64,000 bases of DNA from Thermococcus sp. 2319x1 (GTDB lineage Archaea; Methanobacteriota_B; Thermococci; Thermococcales; Thermococcaceae). Shown piece after piece: positions 1 through 9,420 of the stretch. Under the pieces are notes generated by a model. It was not told the DNA's origin. It ran no database searches and saw only the letters and a program-made list of their open reading frames with translations. Position 1 is the first letter of the stretch. Every line of letters begins with the position of its first letter. The stretch is taken from assembly GCF_001484685.1 (NCBI RefSeq), contig NZ_CP012200.1:552321-616320 (forward strand). The letters are read 5' to 3'. The translations under genes were made by a program, and so were the position numbers.

Positions 1-162
1 AGGGAAGAATTAAACACTACCACAAGCCCAACACAGGTTTCTTCACCGTTGAATATTTCATCCCCTTCTGCTCCATCCCCACAAGAAGAAAATTTCAGGT
101 ATATAAGCCTCGTCTTAATAGTATTGGGGGTGGTTCTATTCATCCTCTGGAGAAGAAAGTGA
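1..162 (+). CDS. C-terminal end of a membrane-anchored surface protein (partial)
   Basis: Frame 1 is open from the first base to a TGA at 160-162 and encodes 53 residues. The first half is rich in Thr, Ser, Pro, Gln and Asn, like the stalk of an archaeal cell-surface protein. It is followed by about 17 hydrophobic residues (YISLVLIVLGVVLFIL) and a short basic end (WRRK). This layout is typical of a C-terminal anchor for a secreted protein whose main domain lies outside the cell. The gene begins upstream of the window, so its function cannot be named. Its 3' end overlaps the convergent DUF402 gene by 27 bp. Confidence 0.7.
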   Translation, partial: REELNTTTSPTQVSSPLNISSPSAPSPQEENFRYISLVLIVLGVVLFILWRRK

Positions 163-651
163 GTACTTCCAGACAACTTCGGGAGGAAATGATCCCTCCC
201 TGAATTTTTCTACGATTTCTCTCGCTTTTGAATATGCGAAGTCAAACGTTTCTTTGTCTATAAGCTCATAGAGAAGTGCCATCTCAAGCTCCTCCTCATC
301 AAGGAGGAAGATTTCTCCATTGGGGAAAATGAAAATGTCCAAGAACAAATCCAGCATCTCCAAGGTGTTACCCTCTCGCTTGGTATAAGATAGGATATCA
401 ACGTATAAGCCCTTAAAATTGCCTTCCTTATCGTAAACTTTCAGTATATCATAGTTCTCGCCAATAAAGGCAAAATATATCATGGTGTATCCGTTCTCTA
501 TGACCTTGACACCGTTTACAAAAAGCGGAGTAAGCATTCCTTCAAACTTAGATTTCGCAACGATTATATCTCCTAAGTCCGCAATGAGCTCATCTTCTCT
601 TTCGAGAATTCTGTTTGGAATGCGCTTGTATATGAGATGGATTTTCTTCAT
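136..651 (-). CDS. DUF402 domain protein
   Basis: This 171-residue cytosolic protein has the pattern of the DUF402 family: a beta-rich core with the stretch YVDILSYTKREG, followed by an acidic LLDEEELEMA segment and a C-terminal helix. DUF402 is the fold of FomD and of the C-terminal domain of the archaeal FAU-1 RNA-binding protein. Those proteins act on phosphate esters or RNA, but a substrate for this stand-alone version cannot be told from sequence. It reads away from a 400-bp gene-free stretch and converges on the preceding surface-protein gene. The family call is fairly secure and the function is open. Confidence 0.7.
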   Translation of the reverse strand: MKKIHLIYKRIPNRILEREDELIADLGDIIVAKSKFEGMLTPLFVNGVKVIENGYTMIYFAFIGENYDILKVYDKEGNFKGLYVDILSYTKREGNTLEMLDLFLDIFIFPNGEIFLLDEEELEMALLYELIDKETFDFAYSKAREIVEKFREGSFPPEVVWKYSLSSPEDE

Positions 652-1057
652 CCTTATCCCCCATATATCGGCTCATCCAGAAGCTTTAAGGCAGTTGCGG
701 AACCGAGGATAAGATGAACCCAGCGAAGCCTCTCGCTTCCGAGCTTTAGGGCAGCTCTCACCCCAAGCATAGTGGAATGGGTATCGGGAGGAGCAGTTCT
801 CCGTTGACTTTCCCTCCCTACTCGGAATCAGCGTGGACTTAGTCACGAAAAACGCTTCTATGAGCAGGAGAAACTTCTGGGAGCATATGAGGGGGATCTC
901 ATCTATGTCCAAGCGGGACCTATGTCTTTCCTCAGCGGTACTATCGATGCAGTTTGGCAGATTGGGGAGGATTTTAGATTTTAAACTATAAAGCCCAAAA
1001 GCCAGCGGCCAGTATGGGGGCTCAAAAGGCCGAGGATAATCAGAACGGGTTAACTCT
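652..1057 (-). other. Gene-free stretch, possible IS200/IS605 right-end relic
   Basis: No convincing gene lies here. On the minus strand the last 120 bases can fold into stacked hairpins: GGTTCATC (713-720) pairs with GATGAGCC (670-677) with one G-U, and GAAGC (735-739) pairs with GCTTC (725-729). A minus-strand reading frame without a homologue I recognise runs across the region and ends in the same structured part. GC-rich structured 3' segments overlapping the tail of a reading frame are typical of tnpB right ends and their omega RNAs, so a fossil right end is possible. No intact tnpB is present, and this is inference only. Confidence 0.3.
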
Positions 1058-1690
1058 CTATTCAATTTTTGGCAGAGTCTTGCTGTATTTTACAACATTA
1101 ATAACCTTAGCATCCTTCCCGAGCAGTTCTATCAGAGACTCGGTCCTGGTTGTTATGACGACTATCTTTTCCATTCTCCTTAGCTGCTCTACTAACCAGG
1201 GGATTAAAATCTCGACGCTATAGTCGTCAAGACCCACGGTTGGATCATCAATAAGGAAAAGTTCGGCACTTTTGGCACTTAAAGTGGTAGCAAGCTGCAA
1301 TCTCCTTTGCTGTCCTTGGGAGAGATGAGAGATTAACGTGCTGGGGTCAATTCCAAAACGTTTGAGTAGGTCAGAATAATCCTCAGAAAATACACCGTAG
1401 AGAGCGCTTATTACTTTCATGTATTCTATTGCTCTCAGGCTCTTTGGCAGATTCACCCGTTCATCCAAGAGAAAAATTTTATTTTTAACCCTGTGGATGG
1501 GCCGCCCATTTAGCTCCATTTTCCCGTCTAACGGCCTTAAAAGCGTGGCAAGCGTTTTTAAAAGCGTCGTTTTTCCCGTCCCATTTGGTCCATATAGTAT
1601 TATCGCGTTCCCTCTTTCAACCCGGAAGCTTATGGGACCTATTATGGGGGTCTTACCATAACCAGCTACAAGGTTACTAACCTTTAGCAT
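1058..1690 (-). CDS. ABC transporter ATP-binding protein
   Basis: This 210-residue single nucleotide-binding domain has Walker A GPNGTGKTT (residues 34-42), signature LSQGQ and Walker B LFLIDDP. Two catalytic positions are unusual. The Walker B glutamate is Asp, and the H-loop histidine in the VVITTRTE segment is Thr. The ATG at 1690 is chosen because GGAGGTGGTG stands just before it; an upstream in-frame ATG would overlap the preceding gene. It is the last gene of a minus-strand operon with a HELGH membrane protein, a polytopic permease and a cysteine-tailed peptide, so it probably powers export of, or immunity to, that product. The transport role is inferred from context. Confidence 0.85.
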   Translation of the reverse strand: MLKVSNLVAGYGKTPIIGPISFRVERGNAIILYGPNGTGKTTLLKTLATLLRPLDGKMELNGRPIHRVKNKIFLLDERVNLPKSLRAIEYMKVISALYGVFSEDYSDLLKRFGIDPSTLISHLSQGQQRRLQLATTLSAKSAELFLIDDPTVGLDDYSVEILIPWLVEQLRRMEKIVVITTRTESLIELLGKDAKVINVVKYSKTLPKIE

Positions 1691-1691
1691 T

Positions 1692-2099
1692 TTACACCAC
1701 CTCCAATGCATCCAGCAGAGTGGCGGCAGCGATACCCAGCCACAGGAATATGAAGATGGGGTTTTTGGAAATTGATGTGAAGATTAGTGCTATGAGAAGG
1801 GGAAGAAGTGCACTGAGGAGAATTGCAGAGTATGGTATCGGGGCGCTCGTTGAAATTGCTGCGCTGAATCCGCTGTTCTGAACTCTGATGTCGTGGTTCC
1901 TGAGCGGGATGTAATGACCAAGTTCATGAAAATAAATCATGAGAATAACCGAAATGGGAAGTTCAATGTTAAGAGGGTTTTTAAGTAAACACCCGAGACG
2001 ATTTAGGTATGCTGCTACACCCAATATTACCATGCTCATCACCAGGGATATGCCAACTAAAGGTTTACCTATGGCCTTTGTAAATTCCCAAAACTTCAT
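1692..2099 (-). CDS. Small membrane protein with HELGH metalloprotease motif (M50-like)
   Basis: The product has 135 residues and three to four hydrophobic segments. Inside the second lies H58-E59-L60-G61-H62, the zinc signature of M50/site-2-type intramembrane proteases. A late Asp (D130, in LLDALE) could be the third metal ligand, but the usual NPxPLDG block is missing, so this is a minimal or divergent member. GGAGGTGATGGT precedes the ATG. It sits between the permease and the ATPase genes with almost no spacing. M50-type proteins in peptide-export operons mature or clear exported peptides; that role here is inferred. Confidence 0.65.
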   Translation of the reverse strand: MKFWEFTKAIGKPLVGISLVMSMVILGVAAYLNRLGCLLKNPLNIELPISVILMIYFHELGHYIPLRNHDIRVQNSGFSAAISTSAPIPYSAILLSALLPLLIALIFTSISKNPIFIFLWLGIAAATLLDALEVV

Positions 2100-2103
2100 A
2101 CCA

Positions 2104-3252
2104 TCACCTCCTCGTTAACTTTAACTTGAGCCACAGTAAGTGGACAGGGAATGTCATGAGTAAAAGCATGGAGATGAGATACTCTTGATGTATATGTATA
2201 CTGAGCCTTCCAATTATAAAGGCCAAAACCATGTAAACAAGTAAATAATTGCCCAAAGAGCTTCCCACATCTGGAGAGGGAGATACTGCAGATGTTACAA
2301 GAAGGGAAAGAGACACAACGAGGATAGCCCCCTCGAAGCTTCCAATCCCCATGCGTACCATCGGAATAAAGATAAACAAAATCATTAAGGTACCAAAAAT
2401 GGCATTCAGTAGGCTTCTTATCGCAAAGTCTCTCCAAAACCTTCCTGCTAAAACCTGCAGACTCCATATATAATTGTCCAGATAGCTAACCGCAGAAAAG
2501 AAAATTGGTAACGTGAGTGATAAAATCATTGATAATGAGGTAAAAACTCCCCCAAACAAGAGCGTTTGGAAGTCTCCACTGGTGGAGACGGCAGAGAAAT
2601 AAGTGGCTCCTCCTCCAATTGGAGATACCCAGAGTTTTGTGTTTTGAACTTTCAGTGCAATAAGGAGCATTCCGGCAACTGCAAGACTCAGAGACCACAA
2701 AAACAGGGGATTAACAATGGTGATGGGAGTTCTTTTAATCCAGGTAATGATCACCCTTCTGGCGGGAACCAACTTTAGCACGAATTTAACCAGTAGAGTT
2801 GTTAAAAACACCGTACTAACAATAAAGGAGAATCTGAGTGCTATCCCGAAACCCACTAAAAGAAACAATGGATTGTCAATGATGCCCAAGAATAGAAAAA
2901 CAGAAAACAAGATATAGTACAAACTAATGTTTACTGAAGACCTATAAACAAAAAGAAGGAATGGTAAAAATGATAATAGACTTAAGATGCTGAGCTTCCA
3001 CCCTGAGGCGGGCAATGTTTCAATACCCAGCATAACACGGGGATTGTACACGATAGAGTATACCCAGCCAATAATAACTGTCATGATCAGCATATTTGTC
3101 ATCAAGATTTCCCTGGGTACCTCCGCCATTAGCGGAGACAAATCATTGAGGGTATACATTATTCCGACACTCATAAATAGGAATACAATGTAACTCAATC
3201 TTCTGAGGAGTATTTTGAACCATACAATAGACAAATAAAGGAAGGCCCTCAT
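2104..3252 (-). CDS. Polytopic membrane protein, probable ABC permease
   Basis: About 382 residues make roughly ten to twelve membrane helices with short, mostly basic loops. I recognise no signature beyond that. The ATG at 3252 (MRAFLYLSIVWF) is preferred because GGTGAC precedes it; an upstream extension would run through the 3' end of the neighbouring cysteine-tailed gene. Its place directly upstream of a HELGH protein and an ABC ATPase suggests it is the membrane part of the same transporter. The polar loop around VSPIGGGATYFSAVSTSG could face outside. It is probably Thermococcales-specific, and a specific substrate cannot be assigned. Confidence 0.7.
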   Translation of the reverse strand: MRAFLYLSIVWFKILLRRLSYIVFLFMSVGIMYTLNDLSPLMAEVPREILMTNMLIMTVIIGWVYSIVYNPRVMLGIETLPASGWKLSILSLLSFLPFLLFVYRSSVNISLYYILFSVFLFLGIIDNPLFLLVGFGIALRFSFIVSTVFLTTLLVKFVLKLVPARRVIITWIKRTPITIVNPLFLWSLSLAVAGMLLIALKVQNTKLWVSPIGGGATYFSAVSTSGDFQTLLFGGVFTSLSMILSLTLPIFFSAVSYLDNYIWSLQVLAGRFWRDFAIRSLLNAIFGTLMILFIFIPMVRMGIGSFEGAILVVSLSLLVTSAVSPSPDVGSSLGNYLLVYMVLAFIIGRLSIHIHQEYLISMLLLMTFPVHLLWLKLKLTRR

Positions 3253-3287
3253 GTCGGTCACCTTATGGGAAAATAAGAAAAGCCAAG

Positions 3288-3731
3288 TCAATGTATACAT
3301 CTGCACACGTATTTCACATAAAACAAGCCCGTGTGCCAAGTGCACGAATCCATGGCACCATGGCATGCAAGTCTCGGACACACTACTCCGCAGGCCGCTA
3401 TTGAACCAAAGATCAGGACGATAATTGAAATTGCCAGTACCAAGACTATCACTTGGACTATCCTCAAACTACCTGACTTTTGAGAGGCCGGCACTCCGTA
3501 TCTAATTATAATGGCAGAGATTGCATAGCTTAAAAGTATAAGCAACGGCGTTGCCTTGAAGGTTGTTGCTCCGTTTGAGGATGCTTTCTCAAGTAGCAGT
3601 GGTATGTTGATGCCCTTGGCAATAGACAGAATTGAAAGTGCCACCACGGATGTCTGGGCTATCAGGGTTCCCACCAATAGCGCTGCTGCACCAAGCAGTA
3701 CCTTCTCTTTTGATAAATGGGGGTATCCCAT
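3288..3731 (-). CDS. Hydrophobic protein with cysteine-rich C-terminal tail, candidate bacteriocin precursor
   Basis: This 147-residue product has three hydrophobic segments (about 11-38, 60-77 and 90-113). A 34-residue tail follows with six cysteines (114, 118, 123, 130, 143, 145) in a C-x3-C-x4-C-x6-C-x12-C-x-C pattern. It is the first gene of a four-gene operon with a permease, an M50-like protein and an ABC ATPase. It starts with ATG after GGAGGGG, about 50 bases downstream of a TATA box. Archaeal halocin C8-type peptides are likewise cysteine-rich C-terminal pieces of hydrophobic precursors in such gene sets. I cannot show homology, and a metal-binding membrane protein is the alternative. 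Confidence 0.5.
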   Translation of the reverse strand: MGYPHLSKEKVLLGAAALLVGTLIAQTSVVALSILSIAKGINIPLLLEKASSNGATTFKATPLLILLSYAISAIIIRYGVPASQKSGSLRIVQVIVLVLAISIIVLIFGSIAACGVVCPRLACHGAMDSCTWHTGLFYVKYVCRCIH

Positions 3732-3775
3732 CTATACCCCTCCAAAGAACTTTTCAATGTTTTATTACGAAATTA

Positions 3776-3786
3776 CATTATATAAG
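3776..3786 (-). promoter_or_regulatory. TATA box of the cysteine-peptide operon
   Basis: On the minus strand CTTATATAATG lies 45 to 55 bases before the ATG at 3731, in an AT-rich stretch. It should start transcription near 3753, leaving a leader of about 20 bases that contains the GGAGGGG ribosome site. All four genes downstream are tightly spaced and are probably read from it. Confidence 0.6.
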
Positions 3787-3834
3787 TTTTTTCGACAAAT
3801 ATTTTTAAAATGCTATTACTATTAAAAATAAAAA

Positions 3835-5535
3835 TCAGTCGAAAATCAGCTCCCTCAGCTTTCCTGGGAGTTCTTCGATCTTCACCCTTATCTGCTCTCT
3901 CGTGTCGCGGTCCCTGATGGTTACCGTTCCGTCTTCGGGCGTCTGGTTATCCACTGTTACACAGTAAGGCGTTCCTATCTCGTCGTACCTTGCGTATCTC
4001 CTTCCAATGGTGTCCTTCTCGTCATAGACCACTATGAAGCCCTCTTTTTGCAGGGTTCTGAAGATGTCGTAGGCTATGCTCGTTAGGGGTCCCTTGGCCA
4101 CGAGGGGCAAAACGGCAACTTCTATCGGTGCCATGTCCTTCTTTATCTTGAGATAAACTCTTCCGTCTTCGTCTATAGCCAAGGAGTTCTCAAGGAGCAG
4201 GTAAAACGGTCTATCGATACCAAAGCTCGGCTCTAGGACGTGAGGCACTATCTTTTCACCGGTCACCTTTTCTTCGACTTCTTTGATGATGAAGTCGTCC
4301 TTTTCGAGTTCATAACCGTCAATGATAACCCTTCCAATCTGCTCAAGCCCTTCCACTATTTTCTTGAGCTCTTCCTGGCTCATCTTCTGTAGCTTCTGGT
4401 CAATCCTTTTTGCATCTCCCTTGAGTTTAGGCCCAACTTTTTTCATGTTGAGGGAAACCTTAAGCTTCTTAACTACCTTGGGCTCTTTGTAGTGGATCAT
4501 TACGGTTAAATCCGCCCCGCTTTCTTTTATGTGTCTGCTCAAATCGTAGTCTCCCCTGTAGGCTATACCAACGCACTCTATCCACCCAAACCTCTCGCTG
4601 TGTATCTCTACATCCCATGTGTCGCTTGAGTAGTGAGCTCTCTCCTCCGGCAACTGCTGTCTGAACCTGATCTTATCTTCGGGAATGCCTATGTCAAGGA
4701 GAATCCTCTTCACCATTGCCATGTAGTAGGCAAAAAAGGTGTTCAGCACGTAGCCCTTCTTCACGGCCTCCTCAAGGGTAACCTCAATCATACCTAAATC
4801 TTTAAGCTGGTGCTCTATTGGATAAAGCCTGACGACCTCTTCCTTCACTTCATCAAAGTGCGGATGTTCAGTTTCATTGGGGTTGAAAAAGATCTCGACC
4901 TCTGCCTGAGTAAATTCCCTTAATCTAAGCATCCCCTGTCTTGGGGAAATCTCGTTTCTATAGGCTTTTCCTATCTGGAAAACTCCGAAAGGCAGCTGGT
5001 TTCTGGCAAAGTTGTTCAATCTCTTGAAGTTCACAAATATTCCCTGTGCTGTTTCGGGCCTCAGATAGCCCTTCTTATCCTTGTAAGGCCCGATATAAGT
5101 TTCAAACATCAAATTGAAGTACCACACATCGCTGAGCTCTCCGCCACATTCGGGACACTTTATGTCGTGCTCTCTTATGAGTTGCGTGAGATGCTCCGCA
5201 CTGAGTCCTTCGGTATCTATGCCAAGGGCTTCTTCAACAAGGTGATCTGCCCTAAACCTTGAGCCACACTTTTTACACTCAGTTAATGGATCGACGAACT
5301 TCTCCACGTGTCCTGAGGCAATAAAAACCTCTTCCGGTGTGATATCAGGGGTTTCAATTTCAAAGAAGCCCTCCCTTATAAAGGCTTCTCTGATTTTCTT
5401 CTCGATTTTTCTTTTTATTGTAGCCCCCAAAGGACCGTAATCATAAAAACCTCTCGCTCCACCGTAGATTTCAAAACTACCCCACGCAAAGCCCCTTCTT
5501 CTCATCAGGTCTTGAAGAACTTCATACTTATCCAT
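3835..5535 (-). CDS. glyS: Glycyl-tRNA synthetase
   Basis: This 566-residue class II synthetase of the archaeal/eukaryotic dimeric type charges tRNA-Gly. It has the N-terminal RRRGFAWGSFEIYGGARGF block, a zinc-like insert (CKKCG and CPECGG), motif 2 around FRNEISPRQGMLRLREF, motif 3 in FGIDRPFYLLLE and a C-terminal anticodon-binding domain. The ATG at 5535 (MDKYEVLQDL) follows GGTGGTG at good spacing, which makes a nine-codon upstream extension unlikely. It ends just past the promoter of the cysteine-peptide operon, and a tRNA gene lies 98 bp upstream in the same orientation. The function is secure. Confidence 0.97.
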   Translation of the reverse strand: MDKYEVLQDLMRRRGFAWGSFEIYGGARGFYDYGPLGATIKRKIEKKIREAFIREGFFEIETPDITPEEVFIASGHVEKFVDPLTECKKCGSRFRADHLVEEALGIDTEGLSAEHLTQLIREHDIKCPECGGELSDVWYFNLMFETYIGPYKDKKGYLRPETAQGIFVNFKRLNNFARNQLPFGVFQIGKAYRNEISPRQGMLRLREFTQAEVEIFFNPNETEHPHFDEVKEEVVRLYPIEHQLKDLGMIEVTLEEAVKKGYVLNTFFAYYMAMVKRILLDIGIPEDKIRFRQQLPEERAHYSSDTWDVEIHSERFGWIECVGIAYRGDYDLSRHIKESGADLTVMIHYKEPKVVKKLKVSLNMKKVGPKLKGDAKRIDQKLQKMSQEELKKIVEGLEQIGRVIIDGYELEKDDFIIKEVEEKVTGEKIVPHVLEPSFGIDRPFYLLLENSLAIDEDGRVYLKIKKDMAPIEVAVLPLVAKGPLTSIAYDIFRTLQKEGFIVVYDEKDTIGRRYARYDEIGTPYCVTVDNQTPEDGTVTIRDRDTREQIRVKIEELPGKLRELIFD

Positions 5536-5632
5536 GAACACCACCTTAGTGCATGAAGGCAAATCACCTAAAAAAGTTTTGCTTCAGAGGTTTGGATTTT
5601 TGTTCAACAATTAAAACTTCCTCAAACGAAAA

Positions 5633-5709
5633 TGGTGGACCGGGCGGGATTTGAACCCGCGGCCTACGGCTTGCGAAGCCGTCGCTCTCCCAAGCTGAGC
5701 TACCGGCCC
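5633..5709 (-). tRNA. tRNA-Ala (CGC)
   Basis: The minus strand folds as a full cloverleaf. The acceptor stem GGGCCGG pairs with CCGGTCC and carries the G3-U70 pair that identifies alanine tRNA. The anticodon stem ACGGC/GCCGT holds the loop TTCGCAA, giving anticodon CGC. The T arm contains GGTTCAAATCC, and the terminal CCA is encoded. No intron is seen. A TATA-like CTTTTTAAGT lies about 30 bases upstream. Confidence 0.96.
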
Positions 5710-5755
5710 ATCCCGATTTTTATCTTTAGGGTCAACTTAAAAAGTTTTCCATTCA

Positions 5756-6412
5756 TTAAAACTTCTCGAGCGTTATATCCTTTACTTTTTTCTTTTCTTC
5801 ATCAAAATCTATTGTGGCATAGTGTCCCTTTGACAGAGGGCCTGGGTTTACAATTATGGTTTCCCCAATCTCGTCTATTCCAATTGCCTCGTGTATATGC
5901 CCGCATATGACCAGTGGAGGTTGCTTTTCCTCAATGAATTTTCTCAGCGACTTGCTCCCGGCATGTGTTCCCACGAAGGTTTTGTCAACTTTGGTGTTTT
6001 TAGGCGGAACGTGAGAAAGCACCATATCTCCACCTTGGTAATTTTTGGTTAAAATTTCCCAAATCTCCTCCTCGCTGAACTCCCATATCGTAGAGAAGGG
6101 CGTTATGTTTGAACCTCCTATTCCAATAATGCCGACACCATTAACCTCCACCCTCTTGTTGTGGAGGCTGATATGGAGTTCTTCAAGCAGTTCAAGAACA
6201 TCCTTCCCATCACAGTTCCCCATAACTGCATAGAGGGGTTTTCCAAAGGTTATGAATTCCTTCAGAACATTATAAGCTGCTTCTCTTCCCCTGAAATGGG
6301 TTATATCGCCGGCTATTAGAATAAGGTCAGGCTCTTGTCCCTTGATGTGTTCTAAAAGCTCTTTAACCTTGTTTTCCCTCCCGTGAATGTCCGTTACCGC
6401 CATTATCCTCAT
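5756..6412 (-). CDS. Calcineurin-like metallophosphoesterase
   Basis: The 218-residue protein carries the five metal-binding motifs of the family: DIHG near the start, GDI, GNCD, SH (LSHVPP) and GHIH. It belongs to the group of small archaeal Icc-related phosphoesterases, which hydrolyse phosphodiesters or phosphomonoesters with two bound metals; the natural substrate is unknown. The start is the ATG at 6412 (MRIMAVTDIHG) with GGTGGG in front. It is divergent from the next gene, with promoters in the 80-bp gap. Confidence 0.85.
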   Translation of the reverse strand: MRIMAVTDIHGRENKVKELLEHIKGQEPDLILIAGDITHFRGREAAYNVLKEFITFGKPLYAVMGNCDGKDVLELLEELHISLHNKRVEVNGVGIIGIGGSNITPFSTIWEFSEEEIWEILTKNYQGGDMVLSHVPPKNTKVDKTFVGTHAGSKSLRKFIEEKQPPLVICGHIHEAIGIDEIGETIIVNPGPLSKGHYATIDFDEEKKKVKDITLEKF

Positions 6413-6493
6413 CCCACCACCCTTCCAAAATAGATGAGGGAACTTAAATGTTTGGCGGTTAAATTTAAAACTTGAACTCCAATTCATAAATGT

Positions 6494-6823
6494 ATGGCAG
6501 GATGGAAGGAAGTCTTAAAGAGGGAAGGGATTATTGAGGTAGGCGATTTTGTAATTGAAGTAAGCATAGATTCCGAATGCCCGTGCAGGGATGACACCCT
6601 TTACCCGGCAGTTTTGATATACGACCTCAAAAACGAGGAAATTTATTACCTTGATGAACCCTTTGAACCTGTAAGCAACTTTAAGGAAGCAGTTGAGCAG
6701 GTTTTTAAATGGTTTGAGAAGTATAAGACGGGAGAAAGGCCTATAATGAAGAGAAGCCCCAAGAAAGAGGCTCCAGAAGAAGTGGTGCGGAGATTTCTGG
6801 AGTCTATAAAATCACTTGAGTAG
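6494..6823 (+). CDS. Small acidic protein, Thermococcales family (paralogue of 17835-18161)
   Basis: This 109-residue soluble protein has no motif I recognise. It matches the product of 17835-18161 in overall plan: an N-terminal helix (WKEVLKR), an EVSIDSEC strand, a YDLKNEEIYYLDEP segment and a C-terminal KRSPKKEAPEEVVRRFLE block that is nearly shared. The two genes are clearly paralogues. It is followed 48 bp later by deoxyhypusine synthase. The function is unknown; the Cys-Pro-Cys at residues 29-31 could bind a metal but is absent from the paralogue. Confidence 0.65.
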   Translation: MAGWKEVLKREGIIEVGDFVIEVSIDSECPCRDDTLYPAVLIYDLKNEEIYYLDEPFEPVSNFKEAVEQVFKWFEKYKTGERPIMKRSPKKEAPEEVVRRFLESIKSLE

Positions 6824-6868
6824 GACAAAAACTTTAAGCTCTCGTCAAGATTCCAACCTGAGGTGTGA

Positions 6869-8180
<1,312 letters not shown>

Positions 8181-8186
8181 AGAGGA

Positions 8187-9377
8187 TTAATAAAGCGTAA
8201 TCCATACCTCCTCTCCCTCTTTATACCCTTCGCTGTCCTCCGGGATTTCGAGGTAAGCATTGCTCTCAACTATTGCGCTCATTATTCCGCTTCCCTTCTT
8301 CTTGATCGGCACGGCTTCGCCGTTTTCATAGTATACCTTCACAAACTCATGCCTTCCAAGGGAAGAGGGGACTTTTTCCTTGAGCTTTGCCTTAACTTTT
8401 AGCGGCTTGTAATCAGCTCCGACAAGCTTTGCAAGGGCGTATTTAACGTAAAGGTGGAACTGGGCAAAAACTGCAGCTGGATAGCCGCTCATTACAAAGG
8501 TTCCCTCTCCATAACCTATCGGCCTCCCCGGCTTGTTCGTACATCCATGGAAGAGCAGATTGACAAATCTGTGTGCGTAGTCCTTCTCTCCGAAGGCACT
8601 GCCCCCAGTTATTAGGACAAGGTCGCATTCTTTTTTTGCTTTCTCGATTGTTTTTCCAATCAGTTCTTCATCATCCGGAAGCACGCCATAAAAGACAGGC
8701 TCGCCAAAGTACTGCCTTACAAGGGCCTTCAGCATTGCGGAGTTGCTCTCCAAGATTTTTCCTTTGTTCAAGGCTTCTTCATCAAATTCTTCTATAAGCT
8801 CATCGCCTGTAACTATTATCCCGACTCTGGGCTTTCTTTTTACTTTGATAGTTTTAATTCCAAGGCCCTTGAGCAGTCCGAGGTCTTGTGCTCTTAAAAT
8901 ACGTCCCTTCTTCAGGACGACTTCTCCCTTTTTCACGTCTTCACCTTTGAAAGCAACGTTTTGTCCGGGCGCAACGGGTCTGAGGACGTAGATCTTGTTC
9001 CCTTCTCGCTTCACCTTTTCCTGCTCTATGACAGCATTGGCCCCCTTTGGCATTTTGTTGCCTGTCATTAACTTAACCGCTTTTCCATTTGTAACTTCCT
9101 TTTCGCTTTCCATCCCCGCTGTTATTTCATCGATAACCTCAAGCTCTACTGGAGCGTATTCCCTCGCTTGAAATGTATCTTCAGCCCTAACGGCGTATCC
9201 ATCAACGGCGGAACGGTCAAAGGGAGGCAAATCTATTGGTGAAACAACGTCCTCAGCAAGCACTCTCCCAAGGGCCTCGTCAAGAGGAAGTTCCTCAGTT
9301 TCTTCAATTTCCTTTATGTCGTTCAGCATCATCTCAAGGGCTTTTCTGTATGGGGTGAGCTGTTTGAATTCTCTCAT
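8187..9377 (-). CDS. moeA: Molybdopterin molybdenumtransferase MoeA (tungsten cofactor synthesis)
   Basis: MoeA inserts the metal into molybdopterin-AMP; in Thermococcales the metal used is mainly tungsten. The 396 residues show the MoeA N-terminal domain with PPFDRSAVDGYAVR, the VKLMTGNKMPKGANAV block, the nucleotide/pterin-binding GIIVTGDEL and GGSAFGEKDY, and the C-terminal domain IV. It lies 43 bp downstream of moaB on the same strand, and the two probably form an operon. Together with the AOR-family enzyme and MoaD at 15.4-18.4 kb it supplies a tungstopterin pathway. Confidence 0.94.
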   Translation of the reverse strand: MREFKQLTPYRKALEMMLNDIKEIEETEELPLDEALGRVLAEDVVSPIDLPPFDRSAVDGYAVRAEDTFQAREYAPVELEVIDEITAGMESEKEVTNGKAVKLMTGNKMPKGANAVIEQEKVKREGNKIYVLRPVAPGQNVAFKGEDVKKGEVVLKKGRILRAQDLGLLKGLGIKTIKVKRKPRVGIIVTGDELIEEFDEEALNKGKILESNSAMLKALVRQYFGEPVFYGVLPDDEELIGKTIEKAKKECDLVLITGGSAFGEKDYAHRFVNLLFHGCTNKPGRPIGYGEGTFVMSGYPAAVFAQFHLYVKYALAKLVGADYKPLKVKAKLKEKVPSSLGRHEFVKVYYENGEAVPIKKKGSGIMSAIVESNAYLEIPEDSEGYKEGEEVWITLY

Positions 9378-9420
9378 CTTATCACCTTCTAACTTTTAAG
9401 TTAAAAGTTAAAACTTCTAA

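Noticed and set aside
673-1065. A 130-codon minus-strand frame upstream of DUF402
   Set aside because: It has no recognisable motif, no ribosome site and odd Cys/Pro/Arg composition. It overlaps the structured segment.
3346-3390. CxxxxCH in the cysteine tail as a heme c motif
   Set aside because: Thermococcales are not known to make c-type cytochromes, and no heme lyase genes are nearby.
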